Below are positions 36,908-46,654 of a DNA stretch of 64,000 nucleotides, in pieces. This DNA comes from Paenibacillus sp. J2TS4 (GTDB lineage Bacteria > Bacillota > Bacilli > Paenibacillales > NBRC-103111), in contig NZ_BOSH01000004.1 of assembly GCF_018403245.1 (NCBI RefSeq), positions 434,001 through 498,000 on the forward strand. The letters run 5' to 3'. The translations under genes were made by a program, and so were the position numbers. The first letter of the stretch is position 1. Each line of letters opens with the position of its first letter. The notes under the pieces were generated by a model that saw nothing but the letters and a program-made list of their open reading frames with translations, was not told the origin of the DNA and ran no database searches.

Positions 36908-38665
36908 ATGAGTCAAAAGCTGAACAGCTTCTCCAAGGTCGTCATTCTTATCTTTGGACTGCTTCTGTTAATGGTCATCTTATTTACGATCTATAACCAC
37001 ACCACGGTGAAGGTGATCAAGAGCGAAATCGAAGCCGCCAATTTGAACAAGCTGCTCTTTCTGAAAAGCCAGCTGGAAGAGAAATTAAGTCAAATTTCCA
37101 TCAATTCGATAACTCTTGCCAACGATCCGGCGATCCGGGAGCTGGAGTACCAGCAGCAGTCAGGGGACCCGTATGATCGACAGAAGCTGACGAATATGAT
37201 CCTGGATCATATCTCGCTGCAATCGGGGATTACGGGCTGGAGAACGGAAATTACCGTTTACTCCCGTTTATCGCAAGAGGTGATCTCCACCTCCAGCAAA
37301 ACGTTCGGCTACGTAGATTCCGAGCTGATAAGCGGAATTCGCAGGGGCTGGCAATATGTGAAGGGGCAGGGGGATGAACCGGCGAAATTCGTCTGGTTCT
37401 CCCTCACTCCAGCCACCGCCTATGAAGAGCCGGAATCCGCGAGATTGATCGTGAAGACGGCCTTCGAAGCCTCGCATCTGCAGACGCTGCTGGATCAGTA
37501 CAAGGCGGATGGTCAAGGGGACCCTTTGCTGTACAGCCCGGAATTCGGAGTGATCGGCAACCGGACGCTGGATGAGGCCTATGCCCGAGGCGTCGTTGAC
37601 TATTTACAAACGGTGCCTCTCCGGATCGGGAAGAATATATCGCTGCAGCTTACCGACCAGCAATATTTGCTCAGTTTCGTTCCGTTATATGGGGTGGACT
37701 GGTATCTGGTGGATTCCATTCCGGTCGATCAGATTTTATCTCCGGTGACCAAGGCCCGTGATTTATTTTACACGTTTACTCTCATCCTGCTCGGCTTCGG
37801 AGTGATCGCCTCTTACATACTGTATCGTCAGCTACAGGTCCCTATTCGGATGCTGGTAAGAAATATGCAGAGGATCAAGAGAGGGGATTATTCCTCCCGG
37901 ATCCGGCTGGAGGGGGCCAGCGAATTCTCGTTTTTGTTCCAGCGTTTTAACGAGATGGCCGAAGAGATTGAAGATCTGATGACGAAGCTCGATGAAGAGC
38001 GCATCCGCTCCAGGGAGGCAGTATTGAAGCAGCTGCAATCGCAAATTAATCCTCATTTTCTTTATAATTGCTTGTTCTTCATCAAGAATATGGCCCGTCT
38101 GGGCGATGAAGAGGCCGTTGCGGCCATGGCTTTGAATTTAGGGGAATATTTCCGCTACACCACGAGATTAGGAAAACAAACAGCCCAGCTGGACGAGGAG
38201 TTAAACGTGATCGTGAACTATTTGGAAATCCAGAACCTGCGCACTAATCGGATGACCTATCATATCGACGTTCCGGACGCGTTAAAGAGGGTTGTCATTC
38301 CAAGGCTGATCCTGCAGCCCATCGTAGAGAACGCCGTCATTCACGGAATTGAGCCGAAGGAAGGCAGAGGCTGTATTTCGATTACGGGTCAATCCGAAGG
38401 GAACCGCTCCCTGATCTTCATAGAAGATAACGGTGTCGGCATGGACGACGCCCGTCTGGAGGAGCTTAGGGAGCGTCTGGGACGAGCCGAGAATACGGAT
38501 AATGGATCGTTCGGGCTATGGAACGTCAATCGGCGGCTGCAATTGATGTTCAGTGAAGGATCTGGCCTGCAGGTGATGCATGGAAGAGACGGAGGCACGG
38601 CGGTCGCCGTCGTCCTGGAGAGGAAAGGGGAAGAGAACGATGTTCCGGATCTTGATCGTAGATGA
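36908..38665 (+). CDS. YesM-type sensor histidine kinase
   Basis: The 585-residue protein has helix 1 at about 10-30, an extracellular sensor region to about 285, helix 2 at about 290-310, a HAMP segment and the kinase domain with His383 in QINPHFLYNCLFF. The N-box LQPIVENAVIHGI and the DNGVGMDD box are intact. The ribosome site before the start is weak, and the unusual overlap ATGAAACGATGAG leaves a three-codon frame just upstream. It overlaps the response regulator gene by 26 bp. It probably senses the sugar bound by the adjacent lipoprotein system. Confidence 0.92.
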   Translation: MSQKLNSFSKVVILIFGLLLLMVILFTIYNHTTVKVIKSEIEAANLNKLLFLKSQLEEKLSQISINSITLANDPAIRELEYQQQSGDPYDRQKLTNMILDHISLQSGITGWRTEITVYSRLSQEVISTSSKTFGYVDSELISGIRRGWQYVKGQGDEPAKFVWFSLTPATAYEEPESARLIVKTAFEASHLQTLLDQYKADGQGDPLLYSPEFGVIGNRTLDEAYARGVVDYLQTVPLRIGKNISLQLTDQQYLLSFVPLYGVDWYLVDSIPVDQILSPVTKARDLFYTFTLILLGFGVIASYILYRQLQVPIRMLVRNMQRIKRGDYSSRIRLEGASEFSFLFQRFNEMAEEIEDLMTKLDEERIRSREAVLKQLQSQINPHFLYNCLFFIKNMARLGDEEAVAAMALNLGEYFRYTTRLGKQTAQLDEELNVIVNYLEIQNLRTNRMTYHIDVPDALKRVVIPRLILQPIVENAVIHGIEPKEGRGCISITGQSEGNRSLIFIEDNGVGMDDARLEELRERLGRAENTDNGSFGLWNVNRRLQLMFSEGSGLQVMHGRDGGTAVAVVLERKGEENDVPDLDRR

Positions 38666-40346
38666 CGAACGCTCCGTCGTCGATGCGATTGCACAGACGA
38701 CTCCTTGGTCGGAGCTGGATATCGAGGAAGTATTCTGTGCATATTCCGCCAAGGAGGCTTTGAACATCGTCGGACAGCAGTTCATCGATATCGTCCTGAC
38801 CGATATCCGCATGCCGGGAATGGACGGCATCGAGCTGATCGAGACGATCCGTACTTATTCGAACCGGATCCAGTTCATCCTGCTGACCGGTCATGCCGAA
38901 TTTGAGTATGCCCAGCAAGCCCTTCGCCTGCGTGCGGCCGACTATTTGCTCAAGCCGGTTCGCGATGAATGGCTGGCGAATGCTGTCCGTAAGCTGACGT
39001 CCTCCATGCGGAAGGAATGGAATGAAATCACCTCACAGCGGACAACGGTTCAATATTTGCAGAAGCATCTGCCCACCCTTAGGTCGGATCTGCTGCGCAA
39101 TATGCTGGAGGGAAGCCAGACGGCCGCCGAGTTGAACGAAAAATGTGCACTTCTCGAGCTTCCCTACGGGGAAGGGGATGTGGTCTATCCGGCGGTCATT
39201 CGCCTGGAGCGCCGTACACCCGGTCGGGGCAACCGCTCTCTGCTTGAATATTCCGTTATGAATATTGCCGAAGAAGTGCTAGGCGCCATGTATCATATAT
39301 GGTCATGCAAGGATATCCACAATTATTTGGTCCTTATTCTGAAGCCCAAGGAAAGCGTGCCCGATGGACGTCAAGAAGAATCGGTCTCGCGGCTGCTAAG
39401 CCAATTGCAGCATCTGGTCTTGCACTATTTAAAAGAAAATCTGTCGGTCGTATACGGCAAATGCGTCACTTTCCCATTCGATCTGATGACGGTATATGAA
39501 TCAGCCGTGCAAACCTTAAGAAGAAGAATCGGGGATGATGCCGGACTGCTCCTGACAGCCGGACAATCCGAGACCGCCTCCGTGTTGAGTGCAGCTTCTG
39601 TCCTGCAGGCCCCTCCGTCGATATCCCATTTGTTCGCGGCCGGTTACTGGGAAGAGGCCAAAGCCAAGCTGCAAAGTGTCTTTACCGAACTCGAAGCGAC
39701 TACACGGGATTCGCCGATTCATGCAGATTATTTGTCCGAGATCTACCATACGGTACTATCCGCATGCTTTCATTACGCCCATACGAACGGACAGACGGTG
39801 GCCCAGGCGCTGAATTGCGAGGGGGATCCAAGGTTCTATCATTCCCCTGAATTAATGCAGTCCGTCTCCTTGCTCAAGGAATGGGCCTTCGAGGTCTGTC
39901 GGCGGCTGTCCCTGTCGAATCAGGTAGAAATTCAAGACGTTAGAAAAACACTCATTGAACAAATTCAAGAATATATCCATTTAAATCTATCGGAGGATGT
40001 CTCGCTGCAAACGCTTGCAACCTACGTGGATATGCATCCCGTCTATTTGTCCAAGGTTTACAAGCTGGAAACCGGGGAAGGGCTCAAAGATTATTTGTCC
40101 CGGGTGCGAATGGAGCGGGCGGTTCACTTGTTATTAAATACGGATTTAAAAGTTTATGAGATTACGAATGAAGTCGGTTACTTAAATACGGCTTACTTTA
40201 TAAAAGTATTCAAGAAAGCTTTTGGCGTTACTCCGCAGGAGTATCGCGACCAAAATAGCGACAATGGAGGAGTAGGACATGCCAGAAATTCAATTGAATA
40301 TCGACCGGCCGCTTGGGGCCGTCAAGCCGATTCACGGGGTGAATAA
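38640..40346 (+). CDS. YesN-type response regulator with AraC domain
   Basis: Start ATG 38640 follows GGAAAGGGGAAG inside the kinase gene. The 568-residue regulator has Asp8/Asp9 and the phosphorylation site Asp55 (VLTDIRMPG), KP in YLLKPV and a C-terminal AraC double helix-turn-helix (MHPVYLSKVYKLETGEGLKD; AFGVTPQEYRDQN). The frame runs on about 25 residues past the normal end and overlaps the GH39 gene by 68 bp, which suggests loss of an earlier stop. It likely activates the lipoprotein and permease genes. Confidence 0.9.
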   Translation: MFRILIVDDERSVVDAIAQTTPWSELDIEEVFCAYSAKEALNIVGQQFIDIVLTDIRMPGMDGIELIETIRTYSNRIQFILLTGHAEFEYAQQALRLRAADYLLKPVRDEWLANAVRKLTSSMRKEWNEITSQRTTVQYLQKHLPTLRSDLLRNMLEGSQTAAELNEKCALLELPYGEGDVVYPAVIRLERRTPGRGNRSLLEYSVMNIAEEVLGAMYHIWSCKDIHNYLVLILKPKESVPDGRQEESVSRLLSQLQHLVLHYLKENLSVVYGKCVTFPFDLMTVYESAVQTLRRRIGDDAGLLLTAGQSETASVLSAASVLQAPPSISHLFAAGYWEEAKAKLQSVFTELEATTRDSPIHADYLSEIYHTVLSACFHYAHTNGQTVAQALNCEGDPRFYHSPELMQSVSLLKEWAFEVCRRLSLSNQVEIQDVRKTLIEQIQEYIHLNLSEDVSLQTLATYVDMHPVYLSKVYKLETGEGLKDYLSRVRMERAVHLLLNTDLKVYEITNEVGYLNTAYFIKVFKKAFGVTPQEYRDQNSDNGGVGHARNSIEYRPAAWGRQADSRGE

Positions 40347-41607
40347 CGGTCCGGTGACTTACGGTTCACTGGTCGATGTTTCCGATTATTTCGTATCTAT
40401 GAGGGTTCCGCTAGTCCGGCTGCATGATCCGAACTGGCCGCATCCCCGCGAGGTCGATATCCATATCGTCTTCCCTGATTTCTCGAAGGACCCGGCTGAC
40501 CCGGACAGCTACAATTTCTCTCAGACGGACGAATATCTTCGTACAGTTGCCGCGACCGGGGCGAAAATCGTCTACCGCTTAGGGGAAAGCATCGAGCATA
40601 CCGAGAAGAAATACTTTGTTCATCCGCCCGAAAATTACGAAAAGTGGGCGCAGATTTGCATCGGGATTATCCGCCACTATAACGAGGGATGGGCCGATGG
40701 TTTTCATTACGGCATCGAATATTGGGAAATATGGAATGAGCCGGACTTTAGTGTAAAGATGTGGTCCGGTACCCATGAGCAATATTATTCGCTCTATGAA
40801 ACGGCGGCGACGGCCATCAAACGCTACGATCCTTCCCTTAAAGTTGGAGGTCCCGCCGTAGCCAGGCCAACCGCCGACTTTGTCCCTGAATTTCTTGAGC
40901 ACTGCCGGGAGAAGCAGGTGCCACTCGATTTTTTCTCCTGGCATACGTATACGGCCGATCCGCAGGTCTTTGCCGACCGTGCGCTTCATGTCCGGAGCCT
41001 GCTGGACCAGTACGGGTTCAAGGATACGGAGAGCCATCTCAATGAATGGAATTACTTTGTCGCCGATTTCGGCACTATCTGGCAAAAAGGCAATGAATAT
41101 TTGCGCGCAGACACCTTCAACCGGCAAAAAGGGGAGGAAGGGGCATCCTTCTCCGCCTACATTCTTGCTTTATTGCAGGATCTTCCGGTGGATGCGGCCA
41201 ACTATTACGACGGTCAGCCGACCGCTCTGTTCTGCGGCCTGTTCGATTACCACGGCGTTCCGCAGAAGACGTACTACACCTTCCAGGCCTTCGAGAACTT
41301 GCGGCGGCATAATGTACGCCTTCACTGTGAGCTGCCGGAGGATGCCGAGGGGCTGTCGTGTCTGGCGGCCAAGGATGAGAACGGCGCGATCGCGGCTTTG
41401 CTGACCAATTTCCATAACGAGGACCGCGGTCTGACCTTGCGTCTGAATGGATTAACCGATTCCGCCTCCGCTTATGAGCGGATTCAAATTTATTCTATCG
41501 ATGGAGAAAGGAATTTGGAGCTTATTCAAGAAGAACAGCTTTCCTCCGCTGAATGGAAATTGGAGCTGAAAAAATATTCCGTATTCTATGTGAGAATCCT
41601 CCCATGA
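40279..41607 (+). CDS. GH39-like glycoside hydrolase (beta-xylosidase/iduronidase family)
   Basis: The 442-residue clan GH-A barrel starts PLGAVKPIHGVNNGPVTYG, a GH39-like entry with VPLVRLHDPNW. The acid/base is Glu154 in EIWNEPDF and the nucleophile is Glu256 in HLNEWNYF. A C-terminal beta-sandwich follows (about 345-442). There is no signal peptide. It follows the two-component pair of the LplBC/LipO system, so it likely hydrolyses the imported oligosaccharide. Family 39 includes beta-xylosidases and alpha-L-iduronidases; the specificity is open. GGAGGAGTAGGAC precedes the ATG. Confidence 0.85.
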   Translation: MPEIQLNIDRPLGAVKPIHGVNNGPVTYGSLVDVSDYFVSMRVPLVRLHDPNWPHPREVDIHIVFPDFSKDPADPDSYNFSQTDEYLRTVAATGAKIVYRLGESIEHTEKKYFVHPPENYEKWAQICIGIIRHYNEGWADGFHYGIEYWEIWNEPDFSVKMWSGTHEQYYSLYETAATAIKRYDPSLKVGGPAVARPTADFVPEFLEHCREKQVPLDFFSWHTYTADPQVFADRALHVRSLLDQYGFKDTESHLNEWNYFVADFGTIWQKGNEYLRADTFNRQKGEEGASFSAYILALLQDLPVDAANYYDGQPTALFCGLFDYHGVPQKTYYTFQAFENLRRHNVRLHCELPEDAEGLSCLAAKDENGAIAALLTNFHNEDRGLTLRLNGLTDSASAYERIQIYSIDGERNLELIQEEQLSSAEWKLELKKYSVFYVRILP

Positions 41608-43109
41608 ACAAACCGAAGGTATTAATTGGCGCTGTCATTCAGGAGAGCAACACATTCGGTCCGGCTAGAAGCACTATGGACAATTTCCGCCGGCATCGGC
41701 TGCTGTTCGGAGAAGATGTGCTGCATGCGGGGACGGAGAATGAACTGAGCGGATTTATGCGCGCCGCCTCTACCGAAGGAATAGAGGTGATTCCGACGAT
41801 GGCTGCCAATGCGGTCTCATCCGGAATGTTTACGGCAGAAGCCTTGGAACAATTGAAGGCAACCCTGCTTCGGGAGCTTCAATTCCATTCCGGATACAAC
41901 GGAGTATATTTCGCGATGCATGGCGCTATGGTGGCCGAAGGGTGCGACGATGTGGAAGGATGCTTAATGGAAATGATTCGGAGTGTTATAGGGGACGTCC
42001 CTTTCGTCGTCTCCCTTGATTTGCATGCCAATGTAACGGATAAAATGGCTTCCGTGACGGACGGAATCGTAGGGTTTCGCACCTATCCCCACACTGATTT
42101 TGTCTCCACGGGCATGCGCTCCGCTGCTCTGTTGTTCTCCATGCTTCGAAGCGGGAGGAAGCCGGTGGTACGCATGCGGAAGATCCCGATGATCGTCCCC
42201 GCCGAGAACAGCCAAAGCTCTCACGGCCCATTCGCCGAGCTGTGGCAAGCAGCGGAGGAGGGAGAGAGGTTAGGGAACTCCTGGGTGACCTCCCTGTTTC
42301 CCGTACAGCCGTGGCTCGATATCGAGGAGATGGGCTGTGCGGTCGTCACGGTCCATGAGGATGAAGAGGCGGCGGAGCGGGAGGCGGACCGGCTTGCCGA
42401 TCTGTTCTGGCAGAAGCGTCACGAGTTCCATATCCGGCTTTACTCGGTACGAGAAGTGGTGAAGCTCGCCTCTGAGCGGCAAGCGGGCGACGGGCCGTTC
42501 GTCATCTCCGATTCGGCCGACAGTCCCGGCGCGGGTTCGACCGGGGACAGCAACTATGTCCTCCGGGAACTGTTGAGCTGCGAGGCGCATCTTCGTCATA
42601 GTATTTTGTTGACGATTGTCGATGCACCGGCGGTGGCTCGGGCTATAGACGCCGGAGAAGGCCAGTCCGTAGAGCTGGAAGTCGGCTATTCCATCTGCCC
42701 GGACGGTGAACCGCTGCGAGTCTGCGGTCGGGTCAGGCATATAGGAGACGGGCGCTTTACTCTGGCCGGAGGCTATGCCAAGGGAACGGAAGCGAATATG
42801 GGCCGCTGCGTCGTGCTGGAGCTGGAAAGGCTGTCGCTTCTGATTACGGAACGGCCCACCTTCTCCGGTGATCCAAGCATGTATCGAAGCGTGGGACTGG
42901 AACCGGCGGCCGCCGACATCGTTCTGGTGAAATCGGCCAATCAATTCCGGGCCGATTACGAGGCGATATCGAAGCGCATCTTCCTGCTGGATACGCCGGG
43001 ACGCAGTCCAGCCGATCTGCGAAAGCTGGTATTTAACAACCTAAGGCGCCCCTGTTATCCGTTCGACGATTCCTTCGACTGGAGGAATCCGCAGCAGAAG
43101 TCGACATAA
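41604..43109 (+). CDS. M81 family metallopeptidase (MlrC-like)
   Basis: ATG 41604 overlaps the GH39 stop (ATGA), so the two are coupled. The 501-residue protein has the MlrC N-terminal domain (KVLIGAVIQESNTFGPARST) with AMHGAMVAEGCDD, FVVSLDLHANVTDKM and RTYPHTD, which supply the zinc ligands, and a C-terminal domain with SDSADSPGAGSTGDSNYVLR. MlrC opens linear microcystin peptides, but most relatives in sugar operons have no known substrate, so a role in cleaving a sugar-linked amide is only a guess. Its end is followed by the repeat field at 43134. Confidence 0.88.
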   Translation: MNKPKVLIGAVIQESNTFGPARSTMDNFRRHRLLFGEDVLHAGTENELSGFMRAASTEGIEVIPTMAANAVSSGMFTAEALEQLKATLLRELQFHSGYNGVYFAMHGAMVAEGCDDVEGCLMEMIRSVIGDVPFVVSLDLHANVTDKMASVTDGIVGFRTYPHTDFVSTGMRSAALLFSMLRSGRKPVVRMRKIPMIVPAENSQSSHGPFAELWQAAEEGERLGNSWVTSLFPVQPWLDIEEMGCAVVTVHEDEEAAEREADRLADLFWQKRHEFHIRLYSVREVVKLASERQAGDGPFVISDSADSPGAGSTGDSNYVLRELLSCEAHLRHSILLTIVDAPAVARAIDAGEGQSVELEVGYSICPDGEPLRVCGRVRHIGDGRFTLAGGYAKGTEANMGRCVVLELERLSLLITERPTFSGDPSMYRSVGLEPAAADIVLVKSANQFRADYEAISKRIFLLDTPGRSPADLRKLVFNNLRRPCYPFDDSFDWRNPQQKST

Positions 43110-43133
43110 ACAGCCTTTGCTGTACACATTGTT

Positions 43134-43618
43134 CTGCTATCCCTTTGTCTCAGGGGAGTGTTCAGGCCGTTCTTGTCCTGTTATCCCTTGGACTCAGGGG
43201 AGGTGTTCGGGTCGTGCTTGCACTGCTATCCCTTGGACTCAGGGGAGAGTTCGGGTCGTGCTTGCACTGTTATCCCTTGGACTCAGGGGAGAGTTCGGGC
43301 CGTCCTTTGTCCTGTTATCCCCTAGCCTCAGGAGATGGTTCGATGGTGATCTGGCACTATTATCCCTTTGTCTCAGGGGCTATTCGGGCTGCCCCTTGTT
43401 CTGCCATTAACTCAGGTGATGGTCCGCCCGTGCTTTTGCACTGTTATCCCTTGGACTCAGGGGAGAGTTCGGGCCGTCCTTTGTCCTGTTATCCCTTAGA
43501 CTCAGGGGAGAGTTCGGACCATCCCTTGTCCTAGCCTTTTGACTCAGAGAGCTGGTTGGACCCGTACCATTGACCTGCTATTCCATTGCTCAGTAGGCAA
43601 ATCGGCCAAGATTATTGT
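43134..43618 (+). repeat. Eleven tandem 44-45 bp repeats with hairpin core
   Basis: Units start at about 43134, 43178, 43223, 43267, 43312, 43357, 43401, 43441, 43486, 43531 and 43575 (spacing 44-45 except one of 40). The best-kept unit begins CTGTTATCCCTTGGACTCAG followed by GGGAGAGTTCGGG. CCCT and AGGG flank a seven-base loop, so each unit can form a small hairpin. Units at both edges are more diverged. Frames across the array have no start site and are not likely coding. Confidence 0.85.
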
Positions 43619-43995
43619 GCGGATTTCTGGCAAAAGTTACAGCGGGCTAGGCAGGCACCGGGGACAATCTGACCAAATCGACAGTGAATTCTGAGCGAGG
43701 GGGATAACAGTCAAAAGGTACCGGTAATCAACCAGTCCAAGGTCATAGCGGATATCCTGATAAAAGTTACAGCGGGCTGAGGCAGGCAACAGGGACATCT
43801 TGACCAATCAACAGTGGACATTCTGATCTAAGGGGATAACGGACTAAAGGTGTCGGTAATCAACAGCCCAAGGTCATAGGGGACACTGTGGCAAAGTTAC
43901 AGCAGGCTAAGCAGGCACGGGGGACATCCCAACCTAATCGATAGCGGATTCTGAGCGAAGGGGATAACAGTCAAAAGAGGTTGATAATCAACATA
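43600..43995 (+). repeat. Three tandem ~130 bp repeats carrying the reverse core
   Basis: Copies are anchored at AAAGTTACAGC (43633, 43763, 43893; spacing 130). Each includes GGCAGGCA, GGGACA, then CTGAGCGAGGGGGATAACAG or a close variant (43691, 43823, 43951) and GGTAATCAAC or a close variant. CTGAG-N-GGGGATAACAG is the reverse complement of the core of the preceding 44-45 bp units, so the two arrays are inverted relatives. From 43996 to 44120 I see only the ribosome site of the next gene. Confidence 0.8.
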
Positions 43996-44120
43996 GGGCT
44001 CGTATTATGCAACTATTTTCCCATTATTCCCATGTGAATAATCAATATTTAGTAGTTGCAGGTTGGCTCGTAATGATTATCCACACGATACAAAAGTAAA
44101 GCCTATAGGAGGTGCAGCCG

Positions 44121-45872
44121 GTGGCTGAAATAGACCATACGCGAGCCAGTCAGAAGGTTCGCAAAATAAGCTTTGAGGGCGACGCCCTGCGCATGTCGAT
44201 GGACTGGACGGTGGAAGACCTGGACCGCATTCAGGTATTGGTAGAAAGCACGCACGGGGCAAGTCACCCCAGCTCCTACCACTTGAATGAACTGGTCGGA
44301 GAAATGGAGAAAGGGGTCTTCCAGATGGGCGGGAAGCCCGCCATCTATACGACGACCGATATTTGCGATGGTATTGCACAGGCGCATAACGGGATGCACT
44401 ACTCCTTGCCTTCGCGGGACATGATCGCTTCTATGGCAGAAATTCATGCGCTGAGCACACCTTTTGACGCCATGGTGCTGACTTCTGCGGGGGACAAGGC
44501 GGTTCCCGCCCATTTGATGGCGATTGCCCGATTAAATATTCCGTCCATTCATGTGCCGGGTGGTGCCATGGGGGCAGGCCCCTGCATGCGTTCCAACGAA
44601 GAGCTGTGGCATATGAGCGTTGAGGTCGAGCGAAATCAGATGACGAAGGAGGAATTTTTGGCATTCCAAAGGGCCTGCTGCCCAACCTGCGGTGCCTGCC
44701 AGTATATGGGGACGGCCGCCACAATGCAGGTCATGGCCGAAGCGCTTGGTTTGGCGCTTCCCTGGTCCGCGCTGATCCCCGCCACCAATGCGGAAATCCG
44801 TAGAGCGGCCCGGGCTGCCGGTCAACAAGTCATCAGGTTGTCGCAGGCAGGAATCCGGCCCGAGCATATCCTTACACGCGAGGCTTTCGAGAACGCGATC
44901 ATGGTGCACTCCGCCGTTGGAGGGTCGCTGAATGCCGTCATGCATCTGATCGCCATTGCCAAGGAAATCGGGATCGTCTTGGAGCCTAAGCTGTTTGACG
45001 GCATCCATCGAAGCATTCCTGTTCTGGTGGATACGAAGACCGCCGGGCATTACCCGACGGAGCTGTTTTGGTATGCTGGCGGCGTTCCTTTTCTTATGGA
45101 TGAAATTAAAGACTTCCTGCATCTGGATGTGATGACCGTAACGGGCAGGACGCTTGGAGAAAATCTGGAAGAGATGCGGCGCAGCGAAATGCGGAATTAT
45201 GCCGAGATGTTTCTGGCTAACTACAAGCTGAACCGCAGGAACGTCATCTATCCTATCGCTAAACCACTGAAGCCGGAAGGCTCGCTGGCCGTTCTATACG
45301 GCAACCTGGCGCCGGAGGGAGCGACGATCAAGAAGTTCGCCGTTGCCGCGGAGATGCAGGTGCATACCGGCCCGGCCCGCGTGTTCGACAGCGAACGGGA
45401 AGCGGTGGATGCATACGTGGCCCAAAGCATTCAGCCCGGGGATGTCGTCATCATCCGCTATCAGGGGCCTAAAGCGGTCGGGATGCCGGAGATGTTCTTC
45501 ATGTCCGAACTGATCGCTTCGGACCCGGTGCTGTCCCACACTACCTCGCTGATTACGGACGGAAGATTTTCGGGCGCGACCCGGGGGCCGTGCGTCGGCT
45601 ATTTGGGGCCGGAGGCACTCGATGGAGGCCCGATAGCGTTCGTGGAGGATCGGGACATGATCTGTGTCGACATTCCCAACCGCCGCATCGATATTGTGGG
45701 AATTCGAGGGACGGAACGGACGCCGGCCGAGATCACCAGCATTCTTACGGAAAGAAAGCGGTCCTGGAACCCGCCGGAATTTCGCCACAAAGGGATCTTG
45801 AGCCTGTACACCCAATCCGCTAGCCCTGCACTGCAGGGAGGATCTTGCGCACAAGGAGGAATAGGGCTATGA
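44121..45872 (+). CDS. IlvD/Edd family sugar-acid dehydratase
   Basis: The start is GTG 44121, seven bases after AGGAGGT. The 583-residue protein aligns throughout with the IlvD/Edd family (DICDGIAQAHNGMHYSLPSR; RLNIPSIHVPGGAMGAGPC; LITDGRFSGATRGPCVGYL). Iron-sulfur ligands Cys82 and Cys190/193 are present, but the middle CDK motif reads AGDK at 123-126, so one usual cysteine ligand is replaced by Gly. With the following SDR and lactonase genes it fits a non-phosphorylative pathway in which an aldonate is dehydrated to a 2-keto-3-deoxy acid. L-fuconate, L-arabonate or D-xylonate are candidates; no amino-acid biosynthesis genes are near. Confidence 0.88.
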   Translation: MAEIDHTRASQKVRKISFEGDALRMSMDWTVEDLDRIQVLVESTHGASHPSSYHLNELVGEMEKGVFQMGGKPAIYTTTDICDGIAQAHNGMHYSLPSRDMIASMAEIHALSTPFDAMVLTSAGDKAVPAHLMAIARLNIPSIHVPGGAMGAGPCMRSNEELWHMSVEVERNQMTKEEFLAFQRACCPTCGACQYMGTAATMQVMAEALGLALPWSALIPATNAEIRRAARAAGQQVIRLSQAGIRPEHILTREAFENAIMVHSAVGGSLNAVMHLIAIAKEIGIVLEPKLFDGIHRSIPVLVDTKTAGHYPTELFWYAGGVPFLMDEIKDFLHLDVMTVTGRTLGENLEEMRRSEMRNYAEMFLANYKLNRRNVIYPIAKPLKPEGSLAVLYGNLAPEGATIKKFAVAAEMQVHTGPARVFDSEREAVDAYVAQSIQPGDVVIIRYQGPKAVGMPEMFFMSELIASDPVLSHTTSLITDGRFSGATRGPCVGYLGPEALDGGPIAFVEDRDMICVDIPNRRIDIVGIRGTERTPAEITSILTERKRSWNPPEFRHKGILSLYTQSASPALQGGSCAQGGIGL

Positions 45873-46630
45873 GGTTAGCCGAGAGAGTAGCAATCATCAC
45901 CGGTTCTTCCCGCTCCATCGGGGCGGCGGTGGCCAAGCGTTATGCCAGGGAAGGAGCCAAAGTCGTCATCAATTACCGTACGCATCCCGAGCTTGCGGAA
46001 CAGGTAAAGGAGAACATTGTTGCCGCTGGCGGAGAAGCTTTTGCCATACAGGCGGATGTATCCCGGGAGGAAGATGTTCACAGGATGGTGGAAGAAACCG
46101 TACGAAGATACGGTAAAATCGATATTCTGGTCAATAACGCGGCGATGGACCCGCGTAAAATCTGGCACGAGATTACAACGGAAGAATGGGATGCCCTGAT
46201 GGGAGTGAACGTCCGGTCGCAATTTCTCTGTGCCAAAGCTGTCTTTCCCTATATGAAAGCGCAGAGCTACGGGAAAATCATTAACGTATCATCCGTCACG
46301 TTTTTTACCGGACAGAAGCAGTTTCTTCACTACGTCACCTCCAAAGGCGCCATCATTGGTTTTACTCGTGCGTTGGCGCGCGAGGTTGGCGAAGATTCCA
46401 TCACGGTTAACTGTATTACTCCCGGGGCCGTTCTGACGGAAACGGAATATGAGAAGGTGAGCTTGGAGACGATCGAGGAAAGTGCTGTCTTCCTGGCCAA
46501 GGCGCAGTGCTTCTCCAGACGCGAAGTCGCAGCGGACGTCGAAGGGGCCTTTGTCTTCCTCGCTTCGTCAGACAGCGATTTTATAACCGGGCAAACGCTG
46601 AACGTGGATGGCGGCTGGATGCTGCATTAA
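45869..46630 (+). CDS. SDR family NAD(P)-dependent dehydrogenase
   Basis: ATG 45869 overlaps the dehydratase stop (ATGA) after AAGGAGGAATAGGGCT. The 253-residue classical SDR has the cofactor loop TGSSRSIG (11-18), NNA (89-91) and the catalytic residues Ser142, Tyr155 and Lys159, ending LNVDGGWMLH. In this context it likely oxidises an aldose to its lactone as the first step of the pathway. Confidence 0.9.
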   Translation: MRLAERVAIITGSSRSIGAAVAKRYAREGAKVVINYRTHPELAEQVKENIVAAGGEAFAIQADVSREEDVHRMVEETVRRYGKIDILVNNAAMDPRKIWHEITTEEWDALMGVNVRSQFLCAKAVFPYMKAQSYGKIINVSSVTFFTGQKQFLHYVTSKGAIIGFTRALAREVGEDSITVNCITPGAVLTETEYEKVSLETIEESAVFLAKAQCFSRREVAADVEGAFVFLASSDSDFITGQTLNVDGGWMLH

Positions 46631-46654
46631 CTTATAACGGAAAGGAAGGGACTC

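Noticed and set aside
43117..43534. Open frames across the 44-45 bp repeats
   Set aside because: They arise because the period is near a multiple of three; no ribosome site and no start conserved, and residues such as Ser-Gly-Glu repeat only as a reflection of the DNA units.
43134..43995. CRISPR array
   Set aside because: Units are contiguous similar sequences without unique spacers of even length, they diverge gradually, and no cas genes are near.
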